A stretch of 64,000 nt of DNA, from the NCBI RefSeq assembly GCF_018129995.1, contig NZ_JAFCKS010000010.1, positions 124,001-188,000 of the forward strand, in the 5' to 3' direction. The notes below the pieces were generated by a model, which saw only the letters and a program-made list of their open reading frames with translations, was not told the DNA's origin and did not search any database. This DNA is from Bradyrhizobium sp. SZCCT0153. GTDB lineage: Bacteria > Pseudomonadota > Alphaproteobacteria > Rhizobiales > Xanthobacteraceae. How positions within the stretch are numbered: the stretch's first letter is position 1; each line of letters starts with the position of its first letter. The position numbers and the translations under genes were made by a program. Positions 28,337 through 37,436 of the stretch are shown here, piece by piece.

Positions 28337-29605
28337 TCAGTCGGCCCGATCGACCACGGAGATACCGGGCAGCGGCACCACGAACTTTCCGCCCTCGGCG
28401 AAATAACGGGCATGCTTGGCCCGGATCGGATCCACATAGCGCCAAGCGAAGACGACGACGAACGCCGGCTTGCGCTCGTAAAGGGCTGCGGGCGGCAGAA
28501 TCGAAATGTCGTATCCCGGGCCGGCCATCACGTTCGCCTTCTTGGGGTCGTCGTCCACCAGGAAGTCGATCTTGTTCTCCAGGCCGAACTGCGGCAGCAG
28601 GGTCGTGGTGCCGACGGAGACGCCGTAGCCGGCCACCAGCTGACCGCGCGCGTGGGCGGCATCGGCCATCGCGACCAGCTCGTCCCGGATGGCGGCGATT
28701 CTCTTCGCATAGGGCGCATAATAGGCCGGCCGGTCGACGCCGAGCCGGTCTTCCTCGGCGACGAAGCGGGCAACCTCCGCAGACGGCTTCTTGGCGCCGC
28801 CAACGCGCTGCACCGTCACGCGGATCGAACCGCCCTTGGTCCAGATGTGCTGGACGTCGATCAATTCCATGCCGAGCCGCGCGAAGAAGCGCGTCAGCGG
28901 CTTGATGTTAAAATACGACAGATGCTCGTGGTAGACAGTGTCGAGAAGGTTCTTCTCGGTGACGTCAACGCCGTATTGCGTCTCGAAAACGAACAACCCG
29001 TCCGGCGCAAGCACGTCGCGAACCCCGATCACCAGCGGATCGAGATTGTCGACATTGGCGATCATGTTATTGGCGATGACGACGCTGGCCGCACCATGGC
29101 TCTGCAGAATGCGGTGACCAATGGCATCGGTGAAGAAATCGCCGATAGTCTCGATCCCCGCTTCCGTCGCACGCCGCGCGATGTCGACGGCGGGATCGAC
29201 ACCCAGTACCCGCATGCCGCGCTCTTTGAAGAAGCCGAGCAGCGAGCCGTCATTGCTGCCGAGTTCGACGACCAGCGAGCCCGGCGCAATCCCGAAACGG
29301 CTGATGACGTCGTTGGCATAGCCTGCGAAATGCTCCCGCAGGCCGAGCGAGAGCGAGGTCGTGTAGACGTAGTTGCGGTACTGGATCTCCGGATTGCCGA
29401 CATGGAGAATCTGGAGGTGGCCGCAGTCTGCGCACAGGTGCAGCGCCATCGGCACGGCGGCCCGAAAGACGGGATCGTCGACGCTGGCGTCCGGCACCTG
29501 GAAGTTCGGCGTGCCAATGGGCATGCCAGCCATGGGGACGACCAGTTCCTGCTTGTCCGAATGACAAAGGCGGCAGGTATGACGAACGTAGAACAGGTTT
29601 TTCAT
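28337..29605 (-). CDS. sugar C-methyltransferase-like protein (TylC3/NovU type)
   Basis: The layout matches SAM-dependent C-methyltransferases of deoxysugar pathways. First is a zinc-binding head (CRLCHSDKQ near residues 10-18, then CADCGHLQ near residue 57). Next comes a SAM-binding core (LVVELGSNDGSLLGFFKERG near residues 112-131). Last is a C-terminal lobe with QLVAGYGVSVGTTTLLPQFG. I use the ATG at 29605 (422 aa) because upstream residues match nothing. It is the last gene of a minus-strand operon with 29690 and 30725. A second protein of the same architecture lies at 35236. Action on an NDP-keto-sugar is inferred from the family. Confidence 0.85.
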   Translation of the reverse strand: MKNLFYVRHTCRLCHSDKQELVVPMAGMPIGTPNFQVPDASVDDPVFRAAVPMALHLCADCGHLQILHVGNPEIQYRNYVYTTSLSLGLREHFAGYANDVISRFGIAPGSLVVELGSNDGSLLGFFKERGMRVLGVDPAVDIARRATEAGIETIGDFFTDAIGHRILQSHGAASVVIANNMIANVDNLDPLVIGVRDVLAPDGLFVFETQYGVDVTEKNLLDTVYHEHLSYFNIKPLTRFFARLGMELIDVQHIWTKGGSIRVTVQRVGGAKKPSAEVARFVAEEDRLGVDRPAYYAPYAKRIAAIRDELVAMADAAHARGQLVAGYGVSVGTTTLLPQFGLENKIDFLVDDDPKKANVMAGPGYDISILPPAALYERKPAFVVVFAWRYVDPIRAKHARYFAEGGKFVVPLPGISVVDRAD

Positions 29606-29689
29606 TGTGGGACCGGAAAACGGAGACACGCGCGGGTGAGGCAATCCTACCCTGTGGAGATCAGATCGGCGGCAATGATTCAAGAGCGA

Positions 29690-30712
29690 TCAAGGGTGGC
29701 TCGATACCTCCTCGGCTTTCGCCAGCCCGTAGTCCGCCGATGCTTCCGCAGCCTTCGCTGCCTTGTCCGCCGAATATGAGCCGCGCTCCCGACTTGCTAG
29801 CCAGATCACGCCGCCTGCGAGACCGATGAGGACGCTGACGGCACCCAGCAGGATTGAAACCGACAGCGCTTCCTCGGAAGGAACGCCCGCCAGACCGAGA
29901 CAGGCGACCATCGCCCCTTCACGAACGCCCCAGCCGCTGATCGAGATCGGAACTGCGGTCAGCAGGATCACCGGCGGAATCAGAACGGCGGCGTCCACCA
30001 CCGAGAGTTGCGCTCCTACGCCGCGGGCCAGGGCATAACAAGCCGCCGCCGTCACGAGATGGATGAGGAGCGCCGATCCGAAAAGCAAACCGCGGTGCTC
30101 GGATTGCAGGAGAAGGAATCTGACGAGCGTTCCGAACCGGACGAAGCTCGCGATCGCGGGAAACGCGATGAGGCGCTTGGGCAGGCGATCGAGCGTCAAC
30201 AGCACCACGGTGCCGGCGACGCCCGCCAATGTCAGCCCGCCGATGGCCAGGATCGCGGCCTGATTGGACACGCGCGACATCAGGAACGGCAATCCGGCCA
30301 CCATCAGCACGATCAGCCCGATCAACGCCGTGAAACGGTCCGCTGCAACGCCCTTGACCGCTTCCGGCCACTGCACGCCACGCTGGCGCAGCAGCCACAT
30401 TCGCACCGCATCGCCGCCGACCGACGACGGCAATACCTGATTGAACCAGAGGCTGATCATGAGGATTCGCCAGCCGGCCAGCCAGTCCAGCGACACGCCG
30501 AGCGCGCGCATGATCAGCTCCCACCGGCCGTTGAGCGCGAAGGTCTGAACGAATATCAGCGCGAGCGCGAGCACGAACAGGAACGGATCGACGGAGACGA
30601 GGTGGGTCCGCAACGCATGCAGATCGAGACCGCGCGCGATGTAGATCAGCACGGCGATCGACAGCAGAAGTTTTACTGAAAACAGGACCGCCTGCTTGAG
30701 CCGCGACTGCAT
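29690..30712 (-). CDS. polytopic membrane protein, LPG_synthase_TM/flippase-like family
   Basis: The 340-aa product has about eight hydrophobic helices and the family landmarks ALNGRWELIMRALGVSL near residue 64, FNQVLPSSVGGDAVRMWLLR near residues 89-108 and PISISGWGVREGAMVACLGL near residue 256. These are shared by the membrane half of lysylphosphatidylglycerol synthases and by stand-alone relatives often found with glycosyltransferases. There is no catalytic soluble domain, so a lipid or lipid-linked-sugar handling role in the inner membrane is only an inference. It starts 12 bp after the SIS gene stop. Confidence 0.75.
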   Translation of the reverse strand: MQSRLKQAVLFSVKLLLSIAVLIYIARGLDLHALRTHLVSVDPFLFVLALALIFVQTFALNGRWELIMRALGVSLDWLAGWRILMISLWFNQVLPSSVGGDAVRMWLLRQRGVQWPEAVKGVAADRFTALIGLIVLMVAGLPFLMSRVSNQAAILAIGGLTLAGVAGTVVLLTLDRLPKRLIAFPAIASFVRFGTLVRFLLLQSEHRGLLFGSALLIHLVTAAACYALARGVGAQLSVVDAAVLIPPVILLTAVPISISGWGVREGAMVACLGLAGVPSEEALSVSILLGAVSVLIGLAGGVIWLASRERGSYSADKAAKAAEASADYGLAKAEEVSSHP

Positions 30713-30724
30713 CGGATGCCCGCC

Positions 30725-31336
30725 TCAGGATGCCGGATATTCCGCGCGACCGATAACGAGGTCGATCGCGGCCATCATCCAGAACTGGTGCGTGGTCTCG
30801 ACGATGTTGTAGCTGCGGCTGTCGGCCCAGAAATTGATGTCCCCGAGGTTGCGCAGGGGGTTGTCCTCGTTCATGCCCGACAGCGTGATCACGCCGAGCT
30901 TCATCGTCCGTGCCTGTGCAACCGCATTGAGGATGTTCTTCGAACGCCCCGACGAGCTGATCGCGACCAGACAGTCGCCGGCGCGGGCGCTCAACCGCAC
31001 GGCATGCGCGATCCAGTCCTCGAAGCCGTAGTCGTTGGCAAGGCACGACATCATGCTTGCATCGCTGAAGCACAGTGCGGGCACAGCGGCGTTCTTCGCC
31101 AGATCGATAGCCAGATGCGAGGCGATACCGGCCGAGCCGCCGTTGCCGATGAAGATGACGCGGCCACCCTGCTCGCGGGCGCGCAACCAGGCCGCGCGCG
31201 TGGCGGAGATCCTGGCAAAAACACCGTCGTCCGCCGCCGTCGCGCGATGGAGGCGTTGCACGTAATCGTCGAGAAAAGCCTTGTGATCGGGATCGACGGA
31301 CTCGGCTGGCATGGGCTGGCGGCTCGATTGCAACAT
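30725..31336 (-). CDS. SIS-domain sugar isomerase, GmhA-like
   Basis: The 204-aa product (ATG 31336; an ATG at 31312 is also possible) aligns by eye with phosphoheptose isomerase. It has the phosphate-binding loop GRVIFIGNGGSAGIASHLAI, the FSDASMMSCLANDYGFED block, CLVAISSSGRSKNI, and a C-terminal NIVETTHQFWMMAAIDLVIG keeping the His of the GmhA active site. GmhA converts sedoheptulose 7-phosphate to heptose 7-phosphate. Here the neighbouring sugar kinase/nucleotidyltransferase and split transketolase support an aldose-ketose isomerase role on a sugar phosphate. It heads a minus operon divergent from the epimerase gene. Confidence 0.85.
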   Translation of the reverse strand: MLQSSRQPMPAESVDPDHKAFLDDYVQRLHRATAADDGVFARISATRAAWLRAREQGGRVIFIGNGGSAGIASHLAIDLAKNAAVPALCFSDASMMSCLANDYGFEDWIAHAVRLSARAGDCLVAISSSGRSKNILNAVAQARTMKLGVITLSGMNEDNPLRNLGDINFWADSRSYNIVETTHQFWMMAAIDLVIGRAEYPAS

Positions 31337-31365
31337 GACGGGGTGATACCGGCTATTACCAGGGA

Positions 31366-31390
31366 TTGCAAAGGTATAATACTTGCAAAG
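31366..31390. promoter_or_regulatory. repeated TTGCAAAG boxes flanking a TATAAT, divergent promoter region
   Basis: Two identical octamers, TTGCAAAG at 31366-31373 and 31383-31390, lie 17 bp apart and each contains the palindrome TTGCAA. Between them is TATAAT (31375-31380), a possible -10 for the rightward epimerase operon; read leftward it gives TATTATAC for the SIS operon. I see no good -35. The arrangement looks like a two-site operator over a divergent promoter. Confidence 0.35.
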
Positions 31391-31469
31391 TTTGCGAGCG
31401 GCTGGTAGTCGGCTTTCGGGTTTCACTCAAACATTGGCGAGCCTGTTTCGCTGGGCATTCGCGTCACGG

Positions 31470-32507
31470 ATGTTCCCCATGAAATGCATCGTTACTGGCG
31501 GCGCCGGCTTCATTGGAAGTCACCTCGTCGATCGCCTCCTGGATGACGGCCACGAGGTCATCGCGCTCGACAATTTTGTGATCGGACGGCCCGAAAATCT
31601 GGCCGCGCGTGCCAATTCGAGCCAGCTCAACATCGTGCGGGCCGACGTCACCGACCTCGATTCGATCAGACCGTATTTCAACGGTGTCGACTGGGTCTTC
31701 CATCTCGCGGCGCTGGCCGACATCGTTCCCTCGATCGAGTCCCCGATCCCCTATCATCGCGCCAATGTCGACGGCACGGTCAACGTTCTCGAGGCCGCAC
31801 GGCAGGCGGGCGCCAACCGCTTCGTTTACGCCGCATCGTCGTCCTGCTACGGAATTCCCGACGCCTATCCGACCCCGGAGAGCGCCGAGATCCGTCCGAT
31901 GTATCCCTATGCGCTCACCAAGAATCTCGGTGAGCAGTGCGTCATGCATTGGTGCCAGGTCTACAAGCTGCCCGCGGTCGCGCTGCGTCTGTTCAACGTG
32001 TACGGGCCGCGCCACCGTACCACGGGCACTTACGGTGCGGTGTTCGGCGTCTTCATGGCGCAGAAGCTCGCCGGCAAGCCCTTCACGGTGGTTGGCGATG
32101 GCGAGCAGACCCGCGACTTCACCTTCGTCAGCGATGTCGCCGATGCCTTCGTGACCGCCGCGCGCTCGGAGGTCTCGAACGAGATATTCAACGTCGGCTC
32201 CGACAACACCTACAGCGTCAACCGGCTGGTCGAGCTTCTCGGCGGCGACAAGGTCCACATTCCCAAGCGGCCCGGCGAGCCCGACTGCACCTACGCCGAC
32301 ATCACCAAGATCAAGCGGGTCCTGAAATGGACCCCGAAAGTGAAGTTCGAGGTCGGCGTCGCGACGATGCTGAAGTCGATGGACCAGTACAAGGACGCTC
32401 CCCTTTGGACGGTGGACAAGATCGCCGACGCCACCAAGGACTGGTTCAAATATCTTGGTGGCGAAAACGATTCGGCGTCCGGCACGTCGCAGAAGGCAAG
32501 CCGTTGA
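31470..32507 (+). CDS. NAD-dependent sugar-nucleotide epimerase/dehydratase (extended SDR)
   Basis: The Rossmann start MKCIVTGGAGFIGSHLVDRL follows the ATG at 31479; an in-frame ATG at 31470 adds three residues. The active-site pattern is an SSSCYG serine block (YAASSSCYGIPDAYPT) and YPYALTK (Tyr-x3-Lys). This is the GalE/RmlB/WbpP superfamily; length is about 345 aa. Epimerases of this type act on NDP-sugars at C4 or other positions. It is first in a plus-strand operon followed by the kinase/nucleotidyltransferase and a second SDR, so its substrate is probably the sugar nucleotide made there. Confidence 0.88.
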   Translation: MFPMKCIVTGGAGFIGSHLVDRLLDDGHEVIALDNFVIGRPENLAARANSSQLNIVRADVTDLDSIRPYFNGVDWVFHLAALADIVPSIESPIPYHRANVDGTVNVLEAARQAGANRFVYAASSSCYGIPDAYPTPESAEIRPMYPYALTKNLGEQCVMHWCQVYKLPAVALRLFNVYGPRHRTTGTYGAVFGVFMAQKLAGKPFTVVGDGEQTRDFTFVSDVADAFVTAARSEVSNEIFNVGSDNTYSVNRLVELLGGDKVHIPKRPGEPDCTYADITKIKRVLKWTPKVKFEVGVATMLKSMDQYKDAPLWTVDKIADATKDWFKYLGGENDSASGTSQKASR

Positions 32508-32596
32508 GCCGACGCGTTCGAACTCAATGCTCTCGCCGCCAACCGATCATTTCCGGGTCGGTCAACCGAGACCGACCTGCGCTTTAGGTAATTCAC

Positions 32597-34162
32597 ATGG
32601 GTAATGCTCCGACAGACAAGCCGACCGGCCATCCGGCCCCGCACGAGAAGATCAAGACGATCGAGGAACTGGCCGCGATCGCGCGGGCCGCGCAGGCAGA
32701 AGGCCGGACCGTCGCACTCTGCCACGGCGTGTTCGATCTCGTGCATCTCGGCCATGTCCGGCACATCCTGGCAGCGCGCAACGAGGCTGACGTCGTCATC
32801 GTGACCGTGACGGCCGACCGTTTCGTCAACAAGGGACCGGGACGGCCGATCTTTCCGGAGAACATGCGCGCGGAGATGCTGGCCGCGCTCGGCACGGTCG
32901 ACTGGGTCGGAATCAACCGGACCTCGAGCGCCGAGCCGATCCTCGATGCCGTACGCCCCGACATCTACGTGAAGGGTTCGGACTACGAAAATCCCGAGGA
33001 TGACGTCACCGGCAAGATCGCCACCGAGCGGGAGGTCGTCGAACGCCATGGCGGCCGCGTCGTCTTCACGCGCGACGTCACCTTCAGCTCGTCGTCGCTG
33101 ATGAATCGCTACTTCGACATCTACGATCCCCCCCTGCGCGACTACCTCCAGAAGGTGCGCGAAGGCGGCGGCGCCGAACGCCTGCTGAAGCTGATCGACA
33201 AGATCCAGGACATGCACGTCGTGCTGGTCGGCGACACCATCATCGACGAATACCAGTACGTCACGGCGCTCGGAAAGGCCTCGAAGGAAAACATCGTCGC
33301 CACACTGTTCAAGAACGGCGAGCAATTTGCCGGCGGCGTCATTGCCGCGGCCAATCACGTGGCGAGCTTCTGCAAGTCCGTGGAGATCGTCACGACGCTC
33401 GGTGGCAACGACTACCCGGAAGAGTTCATCCGCGCGCATGTCCGCCCGAACGTCACGCTCACGCCGATCCGCATTCAGGGCCGTCCGACGACCCGCAAAT
33501 TGCGGTACGTCGAGCTTGGATATCTGCACAAGCTCTTCGAAGTATACACCATGGACGACACGCCGCTCGACGAGGCCGAGCGGAAGGAGATCGACCAAAT
33601 CACCGCCGAGCGCGTTCGCGGCGGGGACGTGGTGATCGTCACCGATTTCGGTCACGGCATGATCGCGCCAAGCACGATCGATGCCCTGATCGCCAACTCC
33701 AAGTTCCTGGCGATCAACGCCCAGAGCAACAGCGGAAACCACGGCTATAATCTGGTCACGAAATATCCGCGGGCCGACTACCTCTGCATCGACGCGCCGG
33801 AAGCCCGGCTGGCGGCCACCGACAAGTTCAGCGACATCGCGTCGGTGATCGAGAACGGACTGCACGGCAAGATCGACTGCGACAACATGATCATCACGCA
33901 CGGCTCGTTCGGCTGCTACCCCTTCTCGTCGAAGACCGGCGTGGCGCGCGTTCCCGCTTTCACCAAGACAGTCGTCGACACCGTCGGCGCGGGGGACGCC
34001 TTCCTGACGATCACCGCGCCTCTGGTCGCCGCCGGCGGCAATATCGAGGACGTCGCCTTCATCGGCAACGCTGCAGGCGCGATCAAGGTCGGTATCGTCG
34101 GCCACCGCAGTTCGGTCGAAAAGGTGCCACTGGTCAAATTCGTCACCGCGTTGCTGAAGTAA
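32597..34162 (+). CDS. bifunctional nucleotidyltransferase / PfkB sugar kinase, reversed HldE order
   Basis: The 521-aa product starts with a cytidylyltransferase-fold domain (LCHGVFDLVHLGHVRHIL, HxGH at residues 50-53, about residues 30-170). It ends with a PfkB/ribokinase domain (LVGDTIIDEYQYV near residue 214; anion hole and catalytic base in VGAGDAFL near residue 465). E. coli HldE has kinase first and nucleotidyltransferase second, so the order here is swapped. By analogy it would phosphorylate a sugar phosphate at C1 and transfer a nucleotide to it. The second SDR starts 27 bp downstream. Nucleotide and sugar specificity are unknown. Confidence 0.85.
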   Translation: MGNAPTDKPTGHPAPHEKIKTIEELAAIARAAQAEGRTVALCHGVFDLVHLGHVRHILAARNEADVVIVTVTADRFVNKGPGRPIFPENMRAEMLAALGTVDWVGINRTSSAEPILDAVRPDIYVKGSDYENPEDDVTGKIATEREVVERHGGRVVFTRDVTFSSSSLMNRYFDIYDPPLRDYLQKVREGGGAERLLKLIDKIQDMHVVLVGDTIIDEYQYVTALGKASKENIVATLFKNGEQFAGGVIAAANHVASFCKSVEIVTTLGGNDYPEEFIRAHVRPNVTLTPIRIQGRPTTRKLRYVELGYLHKLFEVYTMDDTPLDEAERKEIDQITAERVRGGDVVIVTDFGHGMIAPSTIDALIANSKFLAINAQSNSGNHGYNLVTKYPRADYLCIDAPEARLAATDKFSDIASVIENGLHGKIDCDNMIITHGSFGCYPFSSKTGVARVPAFTKTVVDTVGAGDAFLTITAPLVAAGGNIEDVAFIGNAAGAIKVGIVGHRSSVEKVPLVKFVTALLK

Positions 34163-34189
34163 CGCGAACGGCAATTCTGGAGAACGACA

Positions 34190-35191
34190 GTGATTGATCA
34201 AAAATGGAATGTGATGGTCACCGGTGGCGCCGGCTATGTCGGCAGCGTGCTGGTTCCCCATTTGCTCGCCGCGGGCCACAAGGTCACCGTGCTCGACCTG
34301 TTCATGTACGGCGAGGACGTCTTCGACGCCGTCCGCAACAACCCCAATTTGCGCCTGATCAAGGGCGACATCCGCGACGAGGCCGCGATCAACGAGGCCC
34401 TGCGCGGCAACAACGCGGTGATCCATCTCGCCTGCATCTCCAACGACCCGTCGTTCGAACTCGACCCGTCGCTCGGAAAATCCATCAATTACGATTGCTT
34501 CCGGCCGATGGTGCGCGCCGCGAAGAAGGCCGGCATCAAGCGCTTCATCTACGCGTCCTCGTCCAGCGTCTACGGCATCAAGGACGAGGCCGAGGTGACG
34601 GAGGATCTGTCCTGTGAGCCGCTGACCGACTACTCGAAATTCAAGGCGATGTGCGAGACCGACCTTGCCGAGGAGGCCGCGTCGGGGTTCGTCACATGCA
34701 CCGTCCGTCCCGCCACCGTCTGCGGTTACGCGCCGCGGCAGCGGCTCGACGTCGTCGTCAACATCCTGACCAATCTCGCGGTCAACACGGGCCGCATTCG
34801 CGTGTTCGGCGGAACGCAGCGCAGACCCAACCTGCACATCGAGGACATGTCCGCGGCCTATCTGTTCCTGCTGCAGCAGGACGACGCGAAGATCGACGGC
34901 AAGACCTACAATATCGGCTACGAGAATCACTCGCTGATGAAGATCGCCGATATCGTCAAGTCGGTGGTCGGCAGCAATGTCGACGTCGCGGTGGAGCCGA
35001 CCGACGATCTGCGCTCATACCACGTCTCGTCGGAGAAGATCCGCCGCGAGCTCGGCTTTGCGCCGACGCACACGATCGAGCAGGCCGTGTCGGGGCTGGT
35101 CGACGCCTTCAAGTCCGGCCGTCTGCCGAACTCGCTCAACGACCCCCGGTACTTCAACATCAAGATGATGCAGAACATCAGCCTGAAGTGA
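34190..35191 (+). CDS. NAD-dependent epimerase/dehydratase (extended SDR)
   Basis: This second extended SDR of the operon has 333 residues, a Rossmann start MVTGGAGYVGSVLVPHLLAA near residue 9 and the active-site segments YASSSSVYGIKDEAEVTE and LTDYSKFKAM (Tyr-x3-Lys). It ends with a substrate-domain region with SEKIRRELGFAPTH. It is clearly different in sequence from the SDR at 31470. By position it is the HldD-like or dehydratase step after the nucleotidyltransferase; the actual reaction is not determined. A hairpin in the convergent spacer probably ends the operon. Confidence 0.87.
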   Translation: MIDQKWNVMVTGGAGYVGSVLVPHLLAAGHKVTVLDLFMYGEDVFDAVRNNPNLRLIKGDIRDEAAINEALRGNNAVIHLACISNDPSFELDPSLGKSINYDCFRPMVRAAKKAGIKRFIYASSSSVYGIKDEAEVTEDLSCEPLTDYSKFKAMCETDLAEEAASGFVTCTVRPATVCGYAPRQRLDVVVNILTNLAVNTGRIRVFGGTQRRPNLHIEDMSAAYLFLLQQDDAKIDGKTYNIGYENHSLMKIADIVKSVVGSNVDVAVEPTDDLRSYHVSSEKIRRELGFAPTHTIEQAVSGLVDAFKSGRLPNSLNDPRYFNIKMMQNISLK

Positions 35192-35208
35192 GCCGCGGAG
35201 GTCCCGAC

Positions 35209-35231
35209 CAAGCCGGCTCCTCGCCGGCTTG
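35209..35231. terminator. hairpin in convergent spacer, candidate bidirectional terminator
   Basis: Arms caagccggc (35209-35217) and gccggcttg (35223-35231) form a perfect 9-bp stem with a 5-nt loop in the 44-bp gap between the convergent genes ending at 35191 and 35236. T-runs are weak on both sides, but position and stem strength favour a shared terminator. Confidence 0.55.
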
Positions 35232-35235
35232 ATCC

Positions 35236-36438
35236 CTACAGCGTCTCGAGGCGATCAAGCTCCCGCCAGATGTCGGCGGGCGCGAAGATCGAGAAGATGG
35301 CGTGCGGCCGGTCGAGCATGTTTTTCAGCTTCGCCGTCACCACGGCTTCATTCTCGTTGTTCACCGCGAGGAGACAAACGAGAGGCGCCGACGACTTCTT
35401 CAGCTCATCCGGCGAACGGATCGCGATGCGAGAGCCCGGCATGAACAGGCCCTGACGCTCCTTCTGATCGTCGATGGCGAAATCGACCAGCGAACCGAGC
35501 TCGAGCGAGTTGGTGTACGTGCAGGCCCGGCATCCGGCGCCATACATCACGATGTCCGTCCCTTTGGCCTTCAGGCGCGAGAGCGCGGGAACCAGGCGGC
35601 GCCCATAGTCGCGGGCCAACTCGCCGAACTTCTCCGCCGCCGCAGCCGATGCGCCGCCGTCGAACGCCGGCGGGTTCAGCTTGCTGCGGCGTGCCGTCAC
35701 TGCAAGCGAGCCGCCGCTGAAATTGTACTTTTTGACGGCAACGGCCTCGAACCCCTTGCGCGCGAGCAAGGCCAGCAGCGTCTCCTCCGTGAAGTAGTTG
35801 ACGTGCTCCTCCCACAGGACGGAGATGTCGCCGGCCGCGCGGCCCGGCGCGAAATCCGGAACGGCGATGAACAGGTAACCGTCATCGGAGAGCGTGCGGT
35901 CGATACAATCGAAGAAATTCTCGAAATCGCCGATGTGCTCGAGGACCTGGCGCGACACCACGAGGTCGAACTTGCCGTGACGTGCGACGGCGTCCTGACA
36001 GATCGCCGGGCTCACCATGTCGCAATGGACTTCGAGCCCGCGCTTTCGGGCAATCTCGCTCGATACTGAATTCGGCTCGACGCCGACAAGGGCCTCTGCA
36101 CCGCGCTTGCGCAGCTCTTCGAGGAAACGGCCGTCGTTGCAGCCGATCTCGAAGACACTTCTCGGCTTGACGAAGGAGTGGATGGTGTCGAGCTCGTCGG
36201 GCTCGTGCGGCTCGACCTTCCAGCTGCTGAAGTTGAAGTTGAAGTCGCGATACAGGATATCGGGATCGATCGGCTCGGCGATTTGCGGCAGTCCGCAGGC
36301 ATCGCAGACTTTCACGGCGAACGGAAAACGCTCTTCGCTCTCGTCCCGTTGACGCAACATCCGGTGGGCAATCGGCATGGGTCCGAGGTCGATGACCGGG
36401 CGCAACCGATCGGAGCGGCAGAGACGGCAGAGCTGCAT
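35236..36438 (-). CDS. second sugar C-methyltransferase-like protein
   Basis: From the ATG at 36438 the product is 400 aa. It has the same three-part layout as the protein at 28337. The zinc head is MQLCRLCRSDRLRPVIDLGP with a later CDACGLPQIAEP. The SAM-binding core is SVFEIGCNDGRFLEELRKRG near residues 95-114. The C-terminal lobe includes DIVMYGAGCRACTYTNSLEL. It is the last gene of an operon with a polytopic protein and the split transketolase. Two non-identical C-methyltransferases suggest two methyl-branching steps or two sugars; some members of this family catalyse other C-C chemistry. Confidence 0.82.
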   Translation of the reverse strand: MQLCRLCRSDRLRPVIDLGPMPIAHRMLRQRDESEERFPFAVKVCDACGLPQIAEPIDPDILYRDFNFNFSSWKVEPHEPDELDTIHSFVKPRSVFEIGCNDGRFLEELRKRGAEALVGVEPNSVSSEIARKRGLEVHCDMVSPAICQDAVARHGKFDLVVSRQVLEHIGDFENFFDCIDRTLSDDGYLFIAVPDFAPGRAAGDISVLWEEHVNYFTEETLLALLARKGFEAVAVKKYNFSGGSLAVTARRSKLNPPAFDGGASAAAAEKFGELARDYGRRLVPALSRLKAKGTDIVMYGAGCRACTYTNSLELGSLVDFAIDDQKERQGLFMPGSRIAIRSPDELKKSSAPLVCLLAVNNENEAVVTAKLKNMLDRPHAIFSIFAPADIWRELDRLETL

Positions 36439-36491
36439 GGTCACAGGGTCTTTCCGATTTTCAAAGCGAGGCGACTGTTCTGGGAACCTTG

Positions 36492-37436
36492 TTAGTCGGA
36501 GCCAACGGCCTTCCGTACCACGTCGGCGATGTTTGCGGCATGCAGGCCGAACGTTTCCATCAGCCATTCCTGGTTGCCGTAGTCGCTGGCGAAGACATCG
36601 GGAATGCCGATCCGGCGTATCCTCGGCACGCGCCCGTCGAAGCGCTCGACCAGCGCATCGGTGACGGCACTGCCGAGGCCACCAATGACCGTATGTTCTT
36701 CGACCGTGACGACGAGACGGGATGCGCGCGCGTATTTTTCAATGGCGGCGACATCCAACGGCTTCACCGTCGGCATGTGCAGAACGTGACAGGCGATGCC
36801 GTCCGCCGCCAGCATCTCTGCGGCCTGCAGCGCCTGCGTGGTTGCAACGCCGGTTCCGACGAGCAGGACCGGGTTCGATTTTCCGCCCTCGGCTTCGCGC
36901 AGCAGATAGGCTTGCCCGATCGCGAAGCCATGCTCCGGCCTGGTCACCACCCGGTCGCCGCCCTTGCCGAGCCGTATGTAGATCGGGTGCGGCCAGTCCA
37001 CCGACACGGCCATGAACCGCTTCATCTCCTCGGCGTCGGCCGGCGCGACCACGGTCATGTTGGGCAGCGCCCGCATGATCGCGATATCCTCGATCGCTTC
37101 ATGCGTGGGGCCCAGCGGTGCGTAGACCAGCCCGCCGCCGTTCGCGATCAGCCTCACCGGCAGGTCGTGCACGCATAGATCGACAGCGACCTGCTCGTAG
37201 CAGCGGCGGGTGATGAAGGTCGCAATCGTATTGACATAGGGAATCGCACCGTCCAGGGCCATGCCGGCTGCCATGCCGATGACGTTCTGCTCCGAGACGC
37301 CTTCCATGTACCAGCGGTCCGGAAACTGTTCCTGCATGCCGGCCAGCAGGCCGGGGCTGAGGTCGGATCCGATGAAGACGACGCGGTCATCGGCCTTGGC
37401 CAGCTCGTACACCATGTTAACGCAGGTCTGTCGCAT
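36492..37436 (-). CDS. transketolase-like C-terminal subunit
   Basis: The 314-aa product (ATG 37436) carries the pyrimidine-binding and C-terminal domains of a transketolase: MEGVSEQNVIGMAAGMALDG with the catalytic Glu, TFITRRCYEQVAVDLC, GGLVYAPLGPTHEAIEDIAI, and a C-terminal segment RLVVTVEEHTVIGGLGSAVT. Its ATG overlaps the stop of the N-terminal subunit by one base, so the two halves should be made together. Split transketolases of this type occur in sugar and antibiotic clusters, where they transfer two-carbon units; the acceptor here is unknown. Confidence 0.88.
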   Translation of the reverse strand: MRQTCVNMVYELAKADDRVVFIGSDLSPGLLAGMQEQFPDRWYMEGVSEQNVIGMAAGMALDGAIPYVNTIATFITRRCYEQVAVDLCVHDLPVRLIANGGGLVYAPLGPTHEAIEDIAIMRALPNMTVVAPADAEEMKRFMAVSVDWPHPIYIRLGKGGDRVVTRPEHGFAIGQAYLLREAEGGKSNPVLLVGTGVATTQALQAAEMLAADGIACHVLHMPTVKPLDVAAIEKYARASRLVVTVEEHTVIGGLGSAVTDALVERFDGRVPRIRRIGIPDVFASDYGNQEWLMETFGLHAANIADVVRKAVGSD

